A stretch of DNA of 64,000 bases from Streptomyces sp. AC512_CC834 (GTDB lineage: Bacteria; Actinomycetota; Actinomycetes; Streptomycetales; Streptomycetaceae), in assembly GCF_019049325.1 (NCBI RefSeq), contig NZ_JAGMUO010000025.1, forward strand, positions 1-64,000, read 5' to 3'. Shown here in pieces: positions 33,755 to 44,514 of this stretch. Within the stretch, counting starts at the first letter, position 1; every line of letters starts with the position of its first letter. The notes under the pieces are model-generated. The model was not told where the DNA came from. It saw nothing but the letters and a program-made list of their open reading frames with translations, and searched no databases. The position numbers and the translations under genes are program-made.

Positions 33755-34903
33755 TCACGCGTCGAACGAGTGCACCGTCGACGTCCGGTAGGTCTCGCCG
33801 GGCCGCAGCACGGTCGACGGGAACGACGGCTGGTTCGGCGAGTTGGGGAAGTGCTGCGTCTCCAGGCACAGGGCGTCGCCCTGGCGGTAGAGGGCGCCGC
33901 CGGTGCCGGTCAGGGTGCCGTCGAGGAAGTTGCCGGAATAGAACTGCAGGCCCGGCTGGTCGGTGGCGATGCGGAGAGTGCGGCCCGAGGCGCGGTCGCG
34001 CAGGGTGGCGATGTGCTCGGGGCGGCCGGTGACGCCCTTGTCGAGGACCCAGTTGTGGTCGAAGCCCTTGGCGGTGACGAGCTGCGGGTGGGCGTCCCGG
34101 ATGTCCCGGCCGACGGGCTTGGCCCGGCGGAAGTCGAAGGGCGTGCCGGAGACCCGCGCCAGCTCGCCCGTCGGGATCAGCCCGTCGTCGGTGGGGGTGA
34201 AGCGGGACGCCTCGATCGACAGCTCGTGGTCCTCGACGGTGCCGCTGCCCTCGCCGGCCAGGTTCCAGTAGACGTGGCTGGTGAGGTTGACGACGGTGGG
34301 TTTGTCGGTGGTGGCCTCGTAGTCGATGCGCCAGTCGCCGCGCCGGGTGAGCGTGTACGTCACCTTCGCCCGGAGCGTGCCCGGGTAGCCCATCTCGCCG
34401 TCGACGCTGGTGTAGTGCAGGACCAGGCCGACGTCGGAGCCGTCGGTGAACGGTTCGACGTCCCACACCCGGTAGTCGAAGCCGAGGGCGCCGCCGTGCA
34501 GGGAGTTCTCGCCGTCGTTGACGGAGAGCTGGTACGTGGTGCCGTCCAGGGTGAAGCGGCCCTTGGCGATGCGGTTGCCGTACCGCCCGATCAGGGCGCC
34601 GAAGTGCGGGCTGCGGGCCACGTAGTCGTCGAGGTTGTCGAAGCCGAGGGAGACGTTCTCGTGGCGGCCCCGGCGGTCGGGGATCTCCAGGCACTGCACC
34701 ACGCCGCCGTACGACAGCACCTTCATCCGCGTGCCGCCGTTCTCCAGCGACCAGCGGTACACCTTCGTGCCGTCGGCGAGCTTGCCGAAGAGCTCCTTCA
34801 CCGGCTTCCTGCCTCCCAAGGCGTGTGCCGTGCCGCCCACCGTGGCGGCGGCGATGCCGGCCGCGGCCGCTGATGCGAGGACCGTGCGTCTGCTCAGTTC
34901 CAT
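33755..34903 (-). CDS. Tat-exported aldose 1-epimerase (galactose mutarotase-like)
   Basis: 382 residues from the ATG at 34903. The N-terminus MELSRRTVLASAAAAGIAAA is a twin-arginine signal peptide. The GALM family motifs are SYGGVVQCLEIPD, GRYGNRIAKGRF, NSLHGGALGFDYRVW (His), NLTSHVYWNL (His) and FDHNWVLDKG, with Glu in LCLETQHFPNSPN near the end. It converts alpha and beta anomers of free sugars, here outside the cell, next to a sugar importer. A cytosolic version is encoded at 55928-56908. Confidence 0.9.
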   Translation of the reverse strand: MELSRRTVLASAAAAGIAAATVGGTAHALGGRKPVKELFGKLADGTKVYRWSLENGGTRMKVLSYGGVVQCLEIPDRRGRHENVSLGFDNLDDYVARSPHFGALIGRYGNRIAKGRFTLDGTTYQLSVNDGENSLHGGALGFDYRVWDVEPFTDGSDVGLVLHYTSVDGEMGYPGTLRAKVTYTLTRRGDWRIDYEATTDKPTVVNLTSHVYWNLAGEGSGTVEDHELSIEASRFTPTDDGLIPTGELARVSGTPFDFRRAKPVGRDIRDAHPQLVTAKGFDHNWVLDKGVTGRPEHIATLRDRASGRTLRIATDQPGLQFYSGNFLDGTLTGTGGALYRQGDALCLETQHFPNSPNQPSFPSTVLRPGETYRTSTVHSFDA

Positions 34904-34930
34904 GTGCGGCTCCAACTCCCGTGAAGAAGC

Positions 34931-34986
34931 GGGCCCCGCCCGCCACGGCCCGCCACGGCGGGCGGGCGCCACGGCGGGCGGGGCCC
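34931..34986 (-). terminator. Terminator between the sugar-permease and epimerase genes
   Basis: A 14-bp perfect stem pairs 34931-34944 with 34973-34986. The 28-base loop itself holds CCGCC/GGCGG repeats, so several stems can form. It starts 8 bp past the permease stop codon. It should end the ChvE-MmsA-MmsB message before the epimerase gene. Confidence 0.7.
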
Positions 34987-34993
34987 TGGTGAC

Positions 34994-36234
34994 CTACGAA
35001 CCGACCTTGCGCTTGTTCCACACGTCGAACCCGACCGCCGCCAGCAGTACCGCGCCCTTGATGACCTGCTGCCAGTCGGTGCCGATGCCGACGAGGTTCA
35101 TGCCGTTGTTCAGCACGCCCAGGACCAGACCGCCGATGATCGCGCCGAGGACCGTGCCGACGCCGCCGCTCATCGACGCGCCGCCGATGAACGAGGCGGC
35201 GATGGCCTCCAGTTCGAAGTTGAGGCCAGCCTTGGGCGAGGCCGCGTTGAAGCGGGCGGCGAAGACCAGACCCGCCAGTGCCGCGAGCATGCCCATGTTC
35301 AGGAAGACCAGGAAGGTGACCTTCTTGTCCTTCACGCCCGACAGCTTGGCCGCCGGCAGGTTGCCGCCGATGGCGTAGATGTGGCGGCCGATGATCGCGT
35401 TGCGCATCAGGTAGCCGAAGCCGACGACCAGCACGCCCAGGATGAGCAGCACGACCGGGGCGCCCTTGTAGCTGGCGAGCAGCAGCGTGATGGTGAGGAC
35501 GGCGGCGACCAGCGCGACCAGCTTCAGCAGGAACAGCTTGACCGGCGGCACGTCGAGGGAGAACTCAAGCTGCCGCCTGCGGTCGCGGACCTCCTGGTAC
35601 ACCACGAAGGCGATCAGCGCGAAGCCCAACAGCAGGGTGAGATTGTGGTAGTTGGTGTTCGGGCCGACTTCGGGCAGGAAGCCGTTGGCGATCTTCTGCA
35701 GGTCCTTCGGGAACGGGCCGAGGGTCTGGCCCTTCAGGACGATCTCCGTCAGACCGCGGAAGAGCAGCATGCCCGCCAGGGTCACGATGAACGACGGTAT
35801 GCCGAGATACGCGATGAAGAACCCTTGCCAGGCGCCCGCGACGGCGCCGATGGCCAGACACAGGATCACCGCCACCGGCCAGGGCAGATCGTTCCTGACC
35901 ATCAGGACGGCGGCCGTCGCGCCGATGAACGCCGTCAGCGAGCCGACCGACAGGTCGATGTGGCCCGCGATGATGACGAGCATCATGCCGATGGCGAGGA
36001 TCAGGATGTAGCTGTTCTGCAGCACCAGGTTGGAGACGTTGCGCGGCAGCAGCAGGTCGCCGTCGGACCAGACCGCGAACAGCACCACGATCAGGCCGAG
36101 GGCCATCAGCATGCCGTACTGGCGCATGTTGCGGCGCATGCCGTCGAGCATCAGTTGCAGCAGGCCGTCGCCGGAACCCGCTCCGTCCTTGCCGGGTGGC
36201 GCCGGGGCCGGCGTCTTGGCGGTCACGTCCGTGC

Positions 36235-36238
<4 letters not shown>
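34994..36238 (-). CDS. mmsB: Sugar ABC transporter permease (MmsB/XylH-like)
   Basis: 414 residues with about ten membrane segments. The BPD_transp_2 signature is seen as [19 protein letters not shown], with [18 protein letters not shown] and [20 protein letters not shown] later. It forms the membrane channel for a monosaccharide, energised by the ATPase encoded 5' of it (4-bp overlap). Galactose, arabinose or xylose are likely; the sequence does not decide. Confidence 0.9.
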
Positions 36239-37812
<1,574 letters not shown>

Positions 37813-37844
37813 GGTCGTGCCTTCCAATCCTTGATGGGGCCCGG

Positions 37845-38957
37845 TTAGCTGAGCTGGTCCTCGGTGTAGTAGCCGCCGTCGACGAGGACTTCCTTGTAGT
37901 TGCTCTTGTCGACGCTGACCGGCTCCAGCAGGTAGGCCGGCACGACCTTGGCACCGTTGTCGTACGACTTGGTGTCGTTGACCTCGGGCTTCTTGTCGTT
38001 CAGGACCGCGTCGACCATGTTCGAGGCGACCTTGGCGAGCTTGCGCAGGTCCTTGAAGACGGTCTGCGTCTGCTGGCCCGCCTTGATCGACTTCACCGAG
38101 GCGATCTCGGCGTCCTGGCCCGTGACGATCGGCATGGTCTTGCTGCCGGAGCCGTAGCCGTCGGACTTCAGGGCGGACAGGATGCCGATGGAGATGCCGT
38201 CGTAGGGCGAGAGCACCGCGTCGACCCGGGCGCTGCGGTAGCTGGAGGTGAGCAGGTCGTCCATGCGGCTCTGCGCGGTGCCGCCGTCCCAGCGCAGGGT
38301 GGTGACCTGGTTGAGGGCGGTCTGCTTGGACCGGACGACCAACTGGCCCTTTTCCATGTAGGGCTTCAGGACGTTCATCGCGCCCTGGAAGAAGTACTTG
38401 GTGTTGTTGTCGTCGTTGGAGCCGGCGAACAGCTCGATGTTGAAGGGGCCCTTCTTGCCCGCCTTCAGACCGAGCTTGTCGACGATGTAGCTGCCCTGCA
38501 GCTCGCCGACCTTCTCGTTGTCGAACGAGGCGTAGTAGTCGACGTTCTCGGTGCCCAGGATCAGCCGGTCGTAGGAGATGACCGGGATGTCGGCGTCCTT
38601 GGCCTGCTGCATGACGTTGCCGAGGGACTTGTTGTCGATCGCGGCGACGATCAGGGCGTCCACACCCTGCGTGATCATGTTCTCGATCTGGGAGACCTGC
38701 TGGTCCGGGTCGTCCTGGCCGTAGACGAGCTTGGTCTCGAACCCCTTGGCCTTCAGTTCCTTCTCGACGTTGGCGCCGTCGGTGATCCAGCGCTCGGAGG
38801 ACTTGGTCGGCATCGCGATGCCGACGGTGGCGCCGTCGCTGCCTCCCTTGTTGTCGTCCTCGCTGCCGCCCTCGCTGTTCTGGCCGCAGGCGGTCAGCGT
38901 GAGGGCGAGGGAGGCGGCGGAGGCTATGGCGGCGAGTGCGGCTCTGCGGTTGCGCAT
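37845..38957 (-). CDS. chvE: Sugar-binding lipoprotein (ChvE/XylF-like)
   Basis: 370 residues from the ATG at 38957, chosen because AAGGA lies eight bases upstream; nearby ATGs at 38963 and 38966 are possible. A lipobox is seen as LTLTACG. The mature protein is a periplasmic-binding fold: [22 protein letters not shown]..., [36 protein letters not shown] and [14 protein letters not shown]. It delivers a monosaccharide to the MmsB/MmsA transporter. It is the first gene of that unit. Confidence 0.92.
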   Translation of the reverse strand: MRNRRAALAAIASAASLALTLTACGQNSEGGSEDDNKGGSDGATVGIAMPTKSSERWITDGANVEKELKAKGFETKLVYGQDDPDQQVSQIENMITQGVDALIVAAIDNKSLGNVMQQAKDADIPVISYDRLILGTENVDYYASFDNEKVGELQGSYIVDKLGLKAGKKGPFNIELFAGSNDDNNTKYFFQGAMNVLKPYMEKGQLVVRSKQTALNQVTTLRWDGGTAQSRMDDLLTSSYRSARVDAVLSPYDGISIGILSALKSDGYGSGSKTMPIVTGQDAEIASVKSIKAGQQTQTVFKDLRKLAKVASNMVDAVLNDKKPEVNDTKSYDNGAKVVPAYLLEPVSVDKSNYKEVLVDGGYYTEDQLS

Positions 38958-39053
38958 GGTCATCATCCTTGATGTGGAGGCTGGGCCCGACGACACAGGT
39001 GTGTGGGATTGTGCGCGGTCATGTCTTCTTTTGTGAAGGGAGTTTCCGGAACG

Positions 39054-40025
39054 TTATGACGAGATCTCGAACCGGTTGAGCGACCCCGGCAGCCGGGTGC
39101 CGAGCGGCGCCATCCCCCCGTCCGCTCCGTGCCGGGCGAGCAGGTCGAGGGCGAGCCGGCCGCGCCGCACCCGCTCCTTGGCCGTGGCCAGGGTCAGTTC
39201 CCGCAGGTGGTGCCCGTACGGATAGATCCCGGGCGCCTTGGAGAGGCCGAACTTCAGGTACAGCGGGGCGCCGCGCCGGACCAGCTCGGCGACCTCGTAC
39301 ATCCGCACGTAGCCGCCGAGGTCGTCGGGAGCCTCGATGTACATGTCCATGGGCGCGGCCGAAACCCGTCGTATTTCGGTCAGATGATCTGGCGTCAGGT
39401 CGCTGGGGACGTTGATGGAGTCGGCGCCGAGCCGCTCGTACACCGCGTACGAGGCCGGGTTGACCGGCCCGACGAGCGCCGAGAGCTTCAGCGTGGTGCC
39501 GGCGGGGATGACACCGGCGCTCCGGGCCCGGTGCAGCGTCCACAGCACGCCCTCGTCGGCGACCAGCAGGCACGTGACGCCCAACTCGGTTGCCCGGACA
39601 GCGTCTTCGACGCACCCGGCGACCGCGGCGTGGCCGCGCGCCCGAAGGCCCGCGCCGCCCGAGTCGGTCCGGGTGGAGCCGCCGATGTCCCAGGTGCCGC
39701 GCGGGCCGGTGAACAGGCAGAGCTCGATGTCGCGTTCGGCGGTCGCCTCGACCATCTCGGTGATCTCCGAGTCGGTCAGCATCCACACGCCGCTGCCCTG
39801 GCTGATCCGGTGGATCGGCACGTCCAGCCGCGAGGACTCCTTGAGGACCACCCCCAGCGCCTCCGGCCCCTCGCAGGAGGGGATCTCGGTGCGCCAGCGG
39901 CCACCGCCCGGGAAGGAGTGCGGCGAGGCGTCGGCGGGATCGGGGGCGGGCGCGGCCAGGCCGAGGGCGGTGAGCGCCTGCTCACCGGGCCTGCGTGCGG
40001 CGGCCGTGGCGGAAGCGTCGGTCAC
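39054..40025 (-). CDS. TIM-barrel-like protein of uncertain function
   Basis: 323 residues. I do not recognise the family with confidence; it may be distantly related to U32-type peptidase/collagenase barrels. The sequence has the alternating strand-helix pattern of a TIM barrel: IPSCEGPEALGVVLKES, RDIELCLFTGPRGTWD, ATELGVTCLLVADEGVLW, TLKLSALVGPVNPASYAVYE, GADSINVPSDL, DMYIEAPDDLGGYVRMYE and APLYLKFGL. Acidic residues after strands could bind metal. It sits 97 bp upstream of the sugar-binding lipoprotein gene on the same strand and a sugar-acid role is plausible but not shown. Confidence 0.5.
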   Translation of the reverse strand: MTDASATAAARRPGEQALTALGLAAPAPDPADASPHSFPGGGRWRTEIPSCEGPEALGVVLKESSRLDVPIHRISQGSGVWMLTDSEITEMVEATAERDIELCLFTGPRGTWDIGGSTRTDSGGAGLRARGHAAVAGCVEDAVRATELGVTCLLVADEGVLWTLHRARSAGVIPAGTTLKLSALVGPVNPASYAVYERLGADSINVPSDLTPDHLTEIRRVSAAPMDMYIEAPDDLGGYVRMYEVAELVRRGAPLYLKFGLSKAPGIYPYGHHLRELTLATAKERVRRGRLALDLLARHGADGGMAPLGTRLPGSLNRFEISS

Positions 40026-40038
40026 AAGCTGTCCTTAG

Positions 40039-40052
40039 TGTTCGGTATGTCG
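40039..40052. promoter_or_regulatory. Candidate operator TTCGRTATKTCG, upstream of the TIM-barrel gene
   Basis: TGTTCGGTATGTCG at 40039-40052 lies 14 bp before the start of the TIM-barrel-like gene. A closely similar sequence, TGTTCGATATTTCG, is found at 42479-42492, 19 bp before the dehydratase gene. Twelve of 14 positions match. The two sites suggest one regulator for both units. Confidence 0.5.
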
Positions 40053-40145
40053 GACGAGGTTCGCGACGGTGGGCGCGAGACGGTCCGTCCGGTGGGTGTA
40101 CGCCGGTACGGAGGCCGTCAGGTCGCCCCCGTACCGGCGTACGGC

Positions 40146-41297
40146 TCAGGGGCGGGCGTCCGGATGCACCGGATGGACCGGATCGGTCGGATGGACCGGA
40201 TCGGTCGGATGGACCGGATCGGTCGGATGCACCGGATGGGCCGGTTGGACCGGATCGGTCGGATGCACCGGATGGGCCGGTTGGACCGGATGAGCCGGAT
40301 GCAGCAGCACCTTCCCGACCTTCGGGTCGCCGGAGCCCACCAGCCCGATGGCCTCGGAGAACTCCGCGAGCGGCAGTTCGTGCGTCACCAGCGGCCGCGG
40401 GTCAAGGAGGCCGGCCGCGAAGACCCGCACCGTGTGCGCCCAGGCGTCCGGCGGCGCTCCGAAGACGGTGTGCACCTCCAGTTGCCGTACGACCAGCCCG
40501 GTGGGGTCGAGACCGTCGGCACCCGGCGCCGGGATGCCGGTCAGCACCAGCCGGCCGCCCCTGCGCAGCAGCGCGGCGGCCGTGCGGGCGGCGTCCGCGG
40601 ACCCGGCGGTCTCGATCACGACGTCGAAGTCGTCCGGGAGCGGCCGGTCCTTCGTACGGAAGTCGGTCGCGCCGAACTGCCGCGACAGCGCCTCCCGGTC
40701 CCCGCGGGTACCGACGACCAGCAACTCGGCCGGGGACGCGGCGCGCAGGAACTGCACCGCGAACATGCCGAGCGTGCCGGTGCCGACGACGGCGACCCGC
40801 TCGCCGGGCCGGGCGTTCGCCTTGAGCGCGGCGGCGGCGATGCAGGCCGCGGGCTCAAGGAGGGCGGCGGCGGTGAGGTCGGCGTCGTCCGGCAGGACGT
40901 GCAGGAGCCGGGCGGGCAGGGTCAGCGTGGGGGCCATGGCGCCCGGCTGGGTGAACCCGGTCTCCTCGTACCCCGCCGTGCACAGTGTCGTCTCGCCCGC
41001 GTGACAGCGGTCGCACACCTGGCAGTTGCGAAAGCCCTCACCGACCACCCGGCGCCCGACCAGCGACGCGGGCACCCCGGCGCCGGTCCGCGCCACGGTC
41101 CCGGACCACTCGTGCCCGGGGACGAGCGGGTAACGCACGTACCCCTCGGGCCGGTTGCCCTGGTAGACCTCGCGGTCGCTGCCGCAGATCCCGGCCGCGT
41201 GGACGCGCACCAGCGCCTCGCCGGGCCCCGGCTCACGCGGCTCGTGCGGAACGAGCCGGTGCACCCCCGGCGCCTCGACGACGACCGCGTCGCTCAT
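40146..41297 (-). CDS. Zinc-dependent alcohol/polyol dehydrogenase (MDR family) with HPTDPV repeat tail
   Basis: 383 residues from the ATG at 41297, overlapping the dehydratase stop by 4 bp. Catalytic zinc ligands are in HAAGICGSDREVY and VPGHEWSGTV; the structural zinc site is FRNCQVCDRCHAGETTLC; the NAD-binding motif is VAVVGTGTLGMFAVQ. It should oxidise a sugar or sugar alcohol. The C-terminal 45 residues are a hexapeptide-like repeat (HPTDPV, QPAHPV) encoded by an 18-bp tandem DNA repeat; this tail is not part of the family. Confidence 0.85.
   Translation of the reverse strand: MSDAVVVEAPGVHRLVPHEPREPGPGEALVRVHAAGICGSDREVYQGNRPEGYVRYPLVPGHEWSGTVARTGAGVPASLVGRRVVGEGFRNCQVCDRCHAGETTLCTAGYEETGFTQPGAMAPTLTLPARLLHVLPDDADLTAAALLEPAACIAAAALKANARPGERVAVVGTGTLGMFAVQFLRAASPAELLVVGTRGDREALSRQFGATDFRTKDRPLPDDFDVVIETAGSADAARTAAALLRRGGRLVLTGIPAPGADGLDPTGLVVRQLEVHTVFGAPPDAWAHTVRVFAAGLLDPRPLVTHELPLAEFSEAIGLVGSGDPKVGKVLLHPAHPVQPAHPVHPTDPVQPAHPVHPTDPVHPTDPVHPTDPVHPVHPDARP
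40155..40295. repeat. 18-bp tandem repeat coding for HPTDPV/QPAHPV
   Basis: The unit is close to GGATCGGTCGGATGGACC and is repeated about seven times with small changes (GCACC, GGCCGGTT versions). The repeats lie at the 3' end of the zinc dehydrogenase gene, in frame, and would vary in copy number by slippage. Confidence 0.8.
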
Positions 41298-42460
41298 GCC
41301 TCGGCCCCCTTGGGCCTGCGCTGCTCCCAGCCCTCGGCCCACAGGTCGAACCGCGCCTGCTGCTGCGGGAACTCGGCCGCCGCGTCGGTGTCCAGCTCGA
41401 CGCCGAGACCGGGCGCGTCGGAGACGTGGAAGCACCCGTCCTCCGGATCGACCTGCGGAGCGCCCTTCACCACCTTCTTGATCTCGGCGTCCGCGAAGTC
41501 GTTGAAGTGCTCCAGGATCTTGAAGTTCGGGGAGGTGAACCCGACCTGGAGGGAGGCCGCGGTCAGTACAGGACCGCCCACGTTGTGCGGGGCGACGAGG
41601 GTGTAGTGCGTCTCGGCGGTGGCGGCCAGCTTCCGCGTCTCCCAGATGCCGCCGATGTGACCGACGTCGGGCTGGACGATGTCCACCGACTGGTCCTCGA
41701 ACAGCTCGCGGAACTCGATCCGGTCGTGGATGCGCTCACCCGTGGCGACCGGGACGTCGACCTTCTCGGCGACCTTCCGCAGCGCCTTGAGGTTCTCCGG
41801 CGGGACCGGCTCCTCCAGCCAGGCCGGCTTGAAGGGCGCCAGTTCGTGCGCGAGCCGGACGGCGGTGGAGGGCGAGAACCGGCCGTGCATCTCCAGCATC
41901 AGCTCGGCGTCGGGCCCGATGGCGTCCCGCACGGCCTCGATGAGCGACACGGCGTAGTTCGTCTGCCGCTGGTCCAGCTCGAAGTGCCCGGTGCCGAACG
42001 GGTCGATCTTCAGCGCCCGGTACCCGCGCTCCATGACGCCCTGCGCGGCCTTGTGGTACGCCTGAGGGGTCCGCTCGGTCGTGTACCACCCGTTGGCGTA
42101 GGCCTTCACCCTGTCGGTGACCCTGCCGCCCAGTAGCTGCCACACCGGGACGCCGAGGGCCTTGCCCTTGATGTCCCAGCACGCCATCTCGACGACGGCG
42201 ATGCCGGACATCACGATCTCGCCGGCGCGGCCGTAGTCGCCGTACTTCATGCGGCAGACCAGGTCCTCGACAGCGAACGGGTCCGAACCGAGAATGTGGT
42301 TGGCCTCGGCCTCCTTCAGATAGCCGAGGAGCGCGTCGGTGTGCCCCAGCATCCGGGTCTCGCCGACTCCGGTGAGGCCCTCGTCGGTGTGCACCTGGAC
42401 GTAGGTCAGGTTGCGCCACGGCGTCCCGACCACGTGTGTGCTGATTCCGGTGATGCGCAC
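41294..42460 (-). CDS. Enolase-superfamily dehydratase (mandelate racemase/galactonate-dehydratase-like)
   Basis: 388 residues from GTG at 42460 with GAAGGG upstream. It has the enolase-superfamily capping domain, then the barrel with metal ligands in ELMLEMHGRFS, WLEEPVPPEN and ATGERIHDR, VQPDVGHIGG and catalytic His in VAPHNVGGPV. The RMLGHTDALLGYLKEAE start and the LEMHGRF stretch are like those of D-galactonate dehydratases and relatives, which remove water from sugar acids. It precedes the zinc dehydrogenase in one unit. Confidence 0.85.
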   Translation of the reverse strand: MRITGISTHVVGTPWRNLTYVQVHTDEGLTGVGETRMLGHTDALLGYLKEAEANHILGSDPFAVEDLVCRMKYGDYGRAGEIVMSGIAVVEMACWDIKGKALGVPVWQLLGGRVTDRVKAYANGWYTTERTPQAYHKAAQGVMERGYRALKIDPFGTGHFELDQRQTNYAVSLIEAVRDAIGPDAELMLEMHGRFSPSTAVRLAHELAPFKPAWLEEPVPPENLKALRKVAEKVDVPVATGERIHDRIEFRELFEDQSVDIVQPDVGHIGGIWETRKLAATAETHYTLVAPHNVGGPVLTAASLQVGFTSPNFKILEHFNDFADAEIKKVVKGAPQVDPEDGCFHVSDAPGLGVELDTDAAAEFPQQQARFDLWAEGWEQRRPKGAEA

Positions 42461-42478
42461 GGCGGCTGCCCTTCGCTC

Positions 42479-42507
42479 TGTTCGATATTTCGTCACTCGT
42501 TCGAAAT
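42479..42507. promoter_or_regulatory. Candidate operator of the dehydratase-dehydrogenase unit
   Basis: TGTTCGATATTTCG (42479-42492) shares 12 of 14 bases with the site at 40039. In addition ATTTCG (42487-42492) and CGAAAT (42502-42507) form an inverted repeat with a 9-bp spacer. The site is 19 bp upstream of the GTG start. A sugar-acid responsive GntR, IclR or LacI protein would be typical. Confidence 0.5.
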
Positions 42508-42674
42508 GCTGGCGTGACAGTAAGGACGGGGTGCTCGGAGTGTCAATGGGTCGGACACATAACGGTTTCGGCAGTTTCGAGGGCGGGGAGAAGATGCGGT
42601 CGCGGGCTTCCCCACACAACATTCACAGTGACCTCTAGGAACGCACCCGTCCCGGAACTTAACCTTCCCGCGAC

Positions 42675-43382
42675 ATGGACTACTGCAACCCGTGCCGAAG
42701 GCACCTCAACGGCGCTCTCGCCTGCCCGGGGTGCGGCACGCCTGCCGAAGAACCTCACGCGTCCGACGCGCGGCTGACGGCGAGTGAGGAAGCCTCGCCG
42801 CGCCTCGCGGACGAGGCGGACGGGTCCGACGAGACCCCCGACGACGCCGAACCCGGCGCCCGGTCCAGCCGCCGTGACCGCAAGGCCGCCGCGCACCGCA
42901 GGCGCCGCCGCAGGACCCTGCTCATCGCCGCGGGCTTCGTCCTCGCGGCCGGGGGCCTGAGCCTCGCCGAACTCGGCACGGACGCCCCGCACTCCCCGCA
43001 GAAGCCGGCGGCGGCGGGCGGCGAGACGCCGGACGGCGAGTCGCCGCGGGAGGTGGGGGAGGCGTCGGCGGTACCGGTCGACGCCACCTCGGGCACGACC
43101 ACGACCTCGGGCACCCCGTCCGCCGGTGCGTCGGCGTCGACAACGGTGTCGGCATCCCCTTCGGAGTCCCCGGAGGCGACGAAGCCGGAAACGGCCACCG
43201 AGCCCAACCCTCCGGCGGCCTCCCGCTCCCAGTCCCCGGGCCCCACCGGCCCCGCGAACACGGACCCGTCGTCCCCCGACTCCAACGACGACCCGCCCCC
43301 GACGACGACCCCTGCCCCACCGGAACCCCCGGACCCGACCCCGACGGAGACCTGCGACCGCTTCCTGTGGTGGTGCACGTAG
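42675..43382 (+). CDS. SCO2400-like membrane protein with N-terminal zinc ribbon
   Basis: 235 residues. Cys4, Cys7, Cys17 and Cys20 (CNPC...CPGC) form a short zinc ribbon. An acidic stretch and then a basic run (DRKAAAHRRRRRR) lead to one membrane segment (TLLIAAGFVLAAGGLSLAEL). The rest is a Ser/Thr/Pro-rich outside tail ending TCDRFLWWCT. As I recall, S. coelicolor SCO2400 starts in the same way and lies in the matching place. Function is unknown. Confidence 0.65.
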   Translation: MDYCNPCRRHLNGALACPGCGTPAEEPHASDARLTASEEASPRLADEADGSDETPDDAEPGARSSRRDRKAAAHRRRRRRTLLIAAGFVLAAGGLSLAELGTDAPHSPQKPAAAGGETPDGESPREVGEASAVPVDATSGTTTTSGTPSAGASASTTVSASPSESPEATKPETATEPNPPAASRSQSPGPTGPANTDPSSPDSNDDPPPTTTPAPPEPPDPTPTETCDRFLWWCT

Positions 43383-43409
43383 AGGTTCGAGGGCAGCTCG
43401 CTTTTGGGG

Positions 43410-44408
43410 TCACGTGTCGAGCAGGCTGGGGGCGAAGATGTCCTCAGAGGTCAACAACTGCTTGGACAGGCCCTGTTCGTGGTGGTAGCGCAGGAAGGTG
43501 TCGACGGCCTTGCGGTTGGCGTCGACGCCGTAGGGCCACCAGTCCTCCCCCAGCAGCGCACGGTTCTCGGCGAAGAGCTCGCTGAACCAGGGGGTGATCA
43601 CGGACATGTGCTGCTTCGCGGCGTCGGCCCGGTACCGGTCCTGCACGATCTCCTTGGCCTGGCTGAACGCGCGGTAGACCGATTCCACCAGGCTCGGCTC
43701 CGCTGCCAGTTCGCGGCGGATCGCGACGACGTGCATCATCGGGAAGATGCCGGTGCGGCGGTAGTAGTCGCGCTCAACGGCTTCGTAGTCGGGGAAGAGC
43801 CGGCGGATCTTCTTTGTCGAGCCGTCGAGCAGGCCCTGCGGCACGTCGACGGACATCAGGGCATCTATCTCCCCGCTCTCGAGCATGGCCCCCAGGGTCT
43901 GCTCACCCTCGGTGTGACGGACGTACACGCCGTCCGGGACGGGCTGGGGGATCCAGTCGAAGGACGGGATCGGGTGGTCGGTGCCGCCGATCACCCAGTT
44001 CATCCGGTCCGGCGTCACCCCGAAGTCGTCCGCCAGGACACCCTTGGCCCAGACGCCCGGGTCGTGGCCGTACAGCGCGAACTCGCCGACGGTCCTGCCC
44101 GCCAAATCCTCCGGCCGCTCGATCCCGCTGTCGGTGTTCACGAACCATGCCGAGTGGCGGAAGTTGCGGTTCGGGAAGATCGGCAGAGCCAGGAACGGCG
44201 AGTCGTCCAGGTCGAAGGTGCGCAGGAAGTAGGTCAGCCCGAACTCGGCGATGTCCAGATCGCCTTCGGCCATGCGGTGGAAGACGTCGGAGATGAGCGG
44301 CGAGGTCTCCAACGCCGCGCTCACACCGTCGATCGTGACCCTCCCGTCGAAGAGGGGTTCAGTGTGCTCGTAGCGGTAGACACCCACGGAGAGGTTTCGA
44401 TCGCCCAT
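43410..44408 (-). CDS. 4,5-dihydroxyphthalate-decarboxylase-like protein
   Basis: 332 residues from the ATG at 44408 with AAGGGG upstream. It has a periplasmic-binding-protein fold but no signal peptide, as in the Pht5-type decarboxylases. VGVYRYEHTEPLFDGRV, RTVGEFALYGHDPGVWAKG and FPMMHVVAIRRELAAEP are typical. Close relatives are often annotated as ABC substrate-binding proteins, so decarboxylation of an aromatic acid is likely but not sure. The gene diverges from a TetR gene across a region with mirrored half-sites, so the substrate may be the TetR ligand. Confidence 0.7.
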   Translation of the reverse strand: MGDRNLSVGVYRYEHTEPLFDGRVTIDGVSAALETSPLISDVFHRMAEGDLDIAEFGLTYFLRTFDLDDSPFLALPIFPNRNFRHSAWFVNTDSGIERPEDLAGRTVGEFALYGHDPGVWAKGVLADDFGVTPDRMNWVIGGTDHPIPSFDWIPQPVPDGVYVRHTEGEQTLGAMLESGEIDALMSVDVPQGLLDGSTKKIRRLFPDYEAVERDYYRRTGIFPMMHVVAIRRELAAEPSLVESVYRAFSQAKEIVQDRYRADAAKQHMSVITPWFSELFAENRALLGEDWWPYGVDANRKAVDTFLRYHHEQGLSKQLLTSEDIFAPSLLDT

Positions 44409-44426
44409 GACAGGCCCCTTCTGTTT

Positions 44427-44497
44427 ACGTGAATGACCTTTCACTTTTAGACTGGAACTGCGACCTGTCAATGTCAAGGCGAATCATCGTTCACGTT
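44427..44497. promoter_or_regulatory. Divergent promoter with mirrored ACGTGAA half-sites
   Basis: ACGTGAATGA (44427-44436, plus) and ACGTGAACGA (44497-44488, minus) are inward-facing copies of one motif. The first copy is part of GTGAA-N6-TTCAC (44429-44444). Two overlapping TTGACA-like hexamers, on the minus strand at about 44466-44478, could be -35 elements of the decarboxylase-like gene. TetR proteins often act on such sites, so autoregulation is likely. Confidence 0.5.
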
Positions 44498-44514
44498 TGG
44501 AGGAGGGTCGGCCT

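Noticed and set aside
40155..40295. Repeat array as a possible CRISPR
   Set aside because: The repeats are directly adjacent with no unique spacers and are in frame in a gene.
42614..42674. tRNA or small RNA in the gap before the SCO2400-like gene
   Set aside because: No cloverleaf or conserved T-loop sequence could be found; no tRNA was recognised anywhere in the window.
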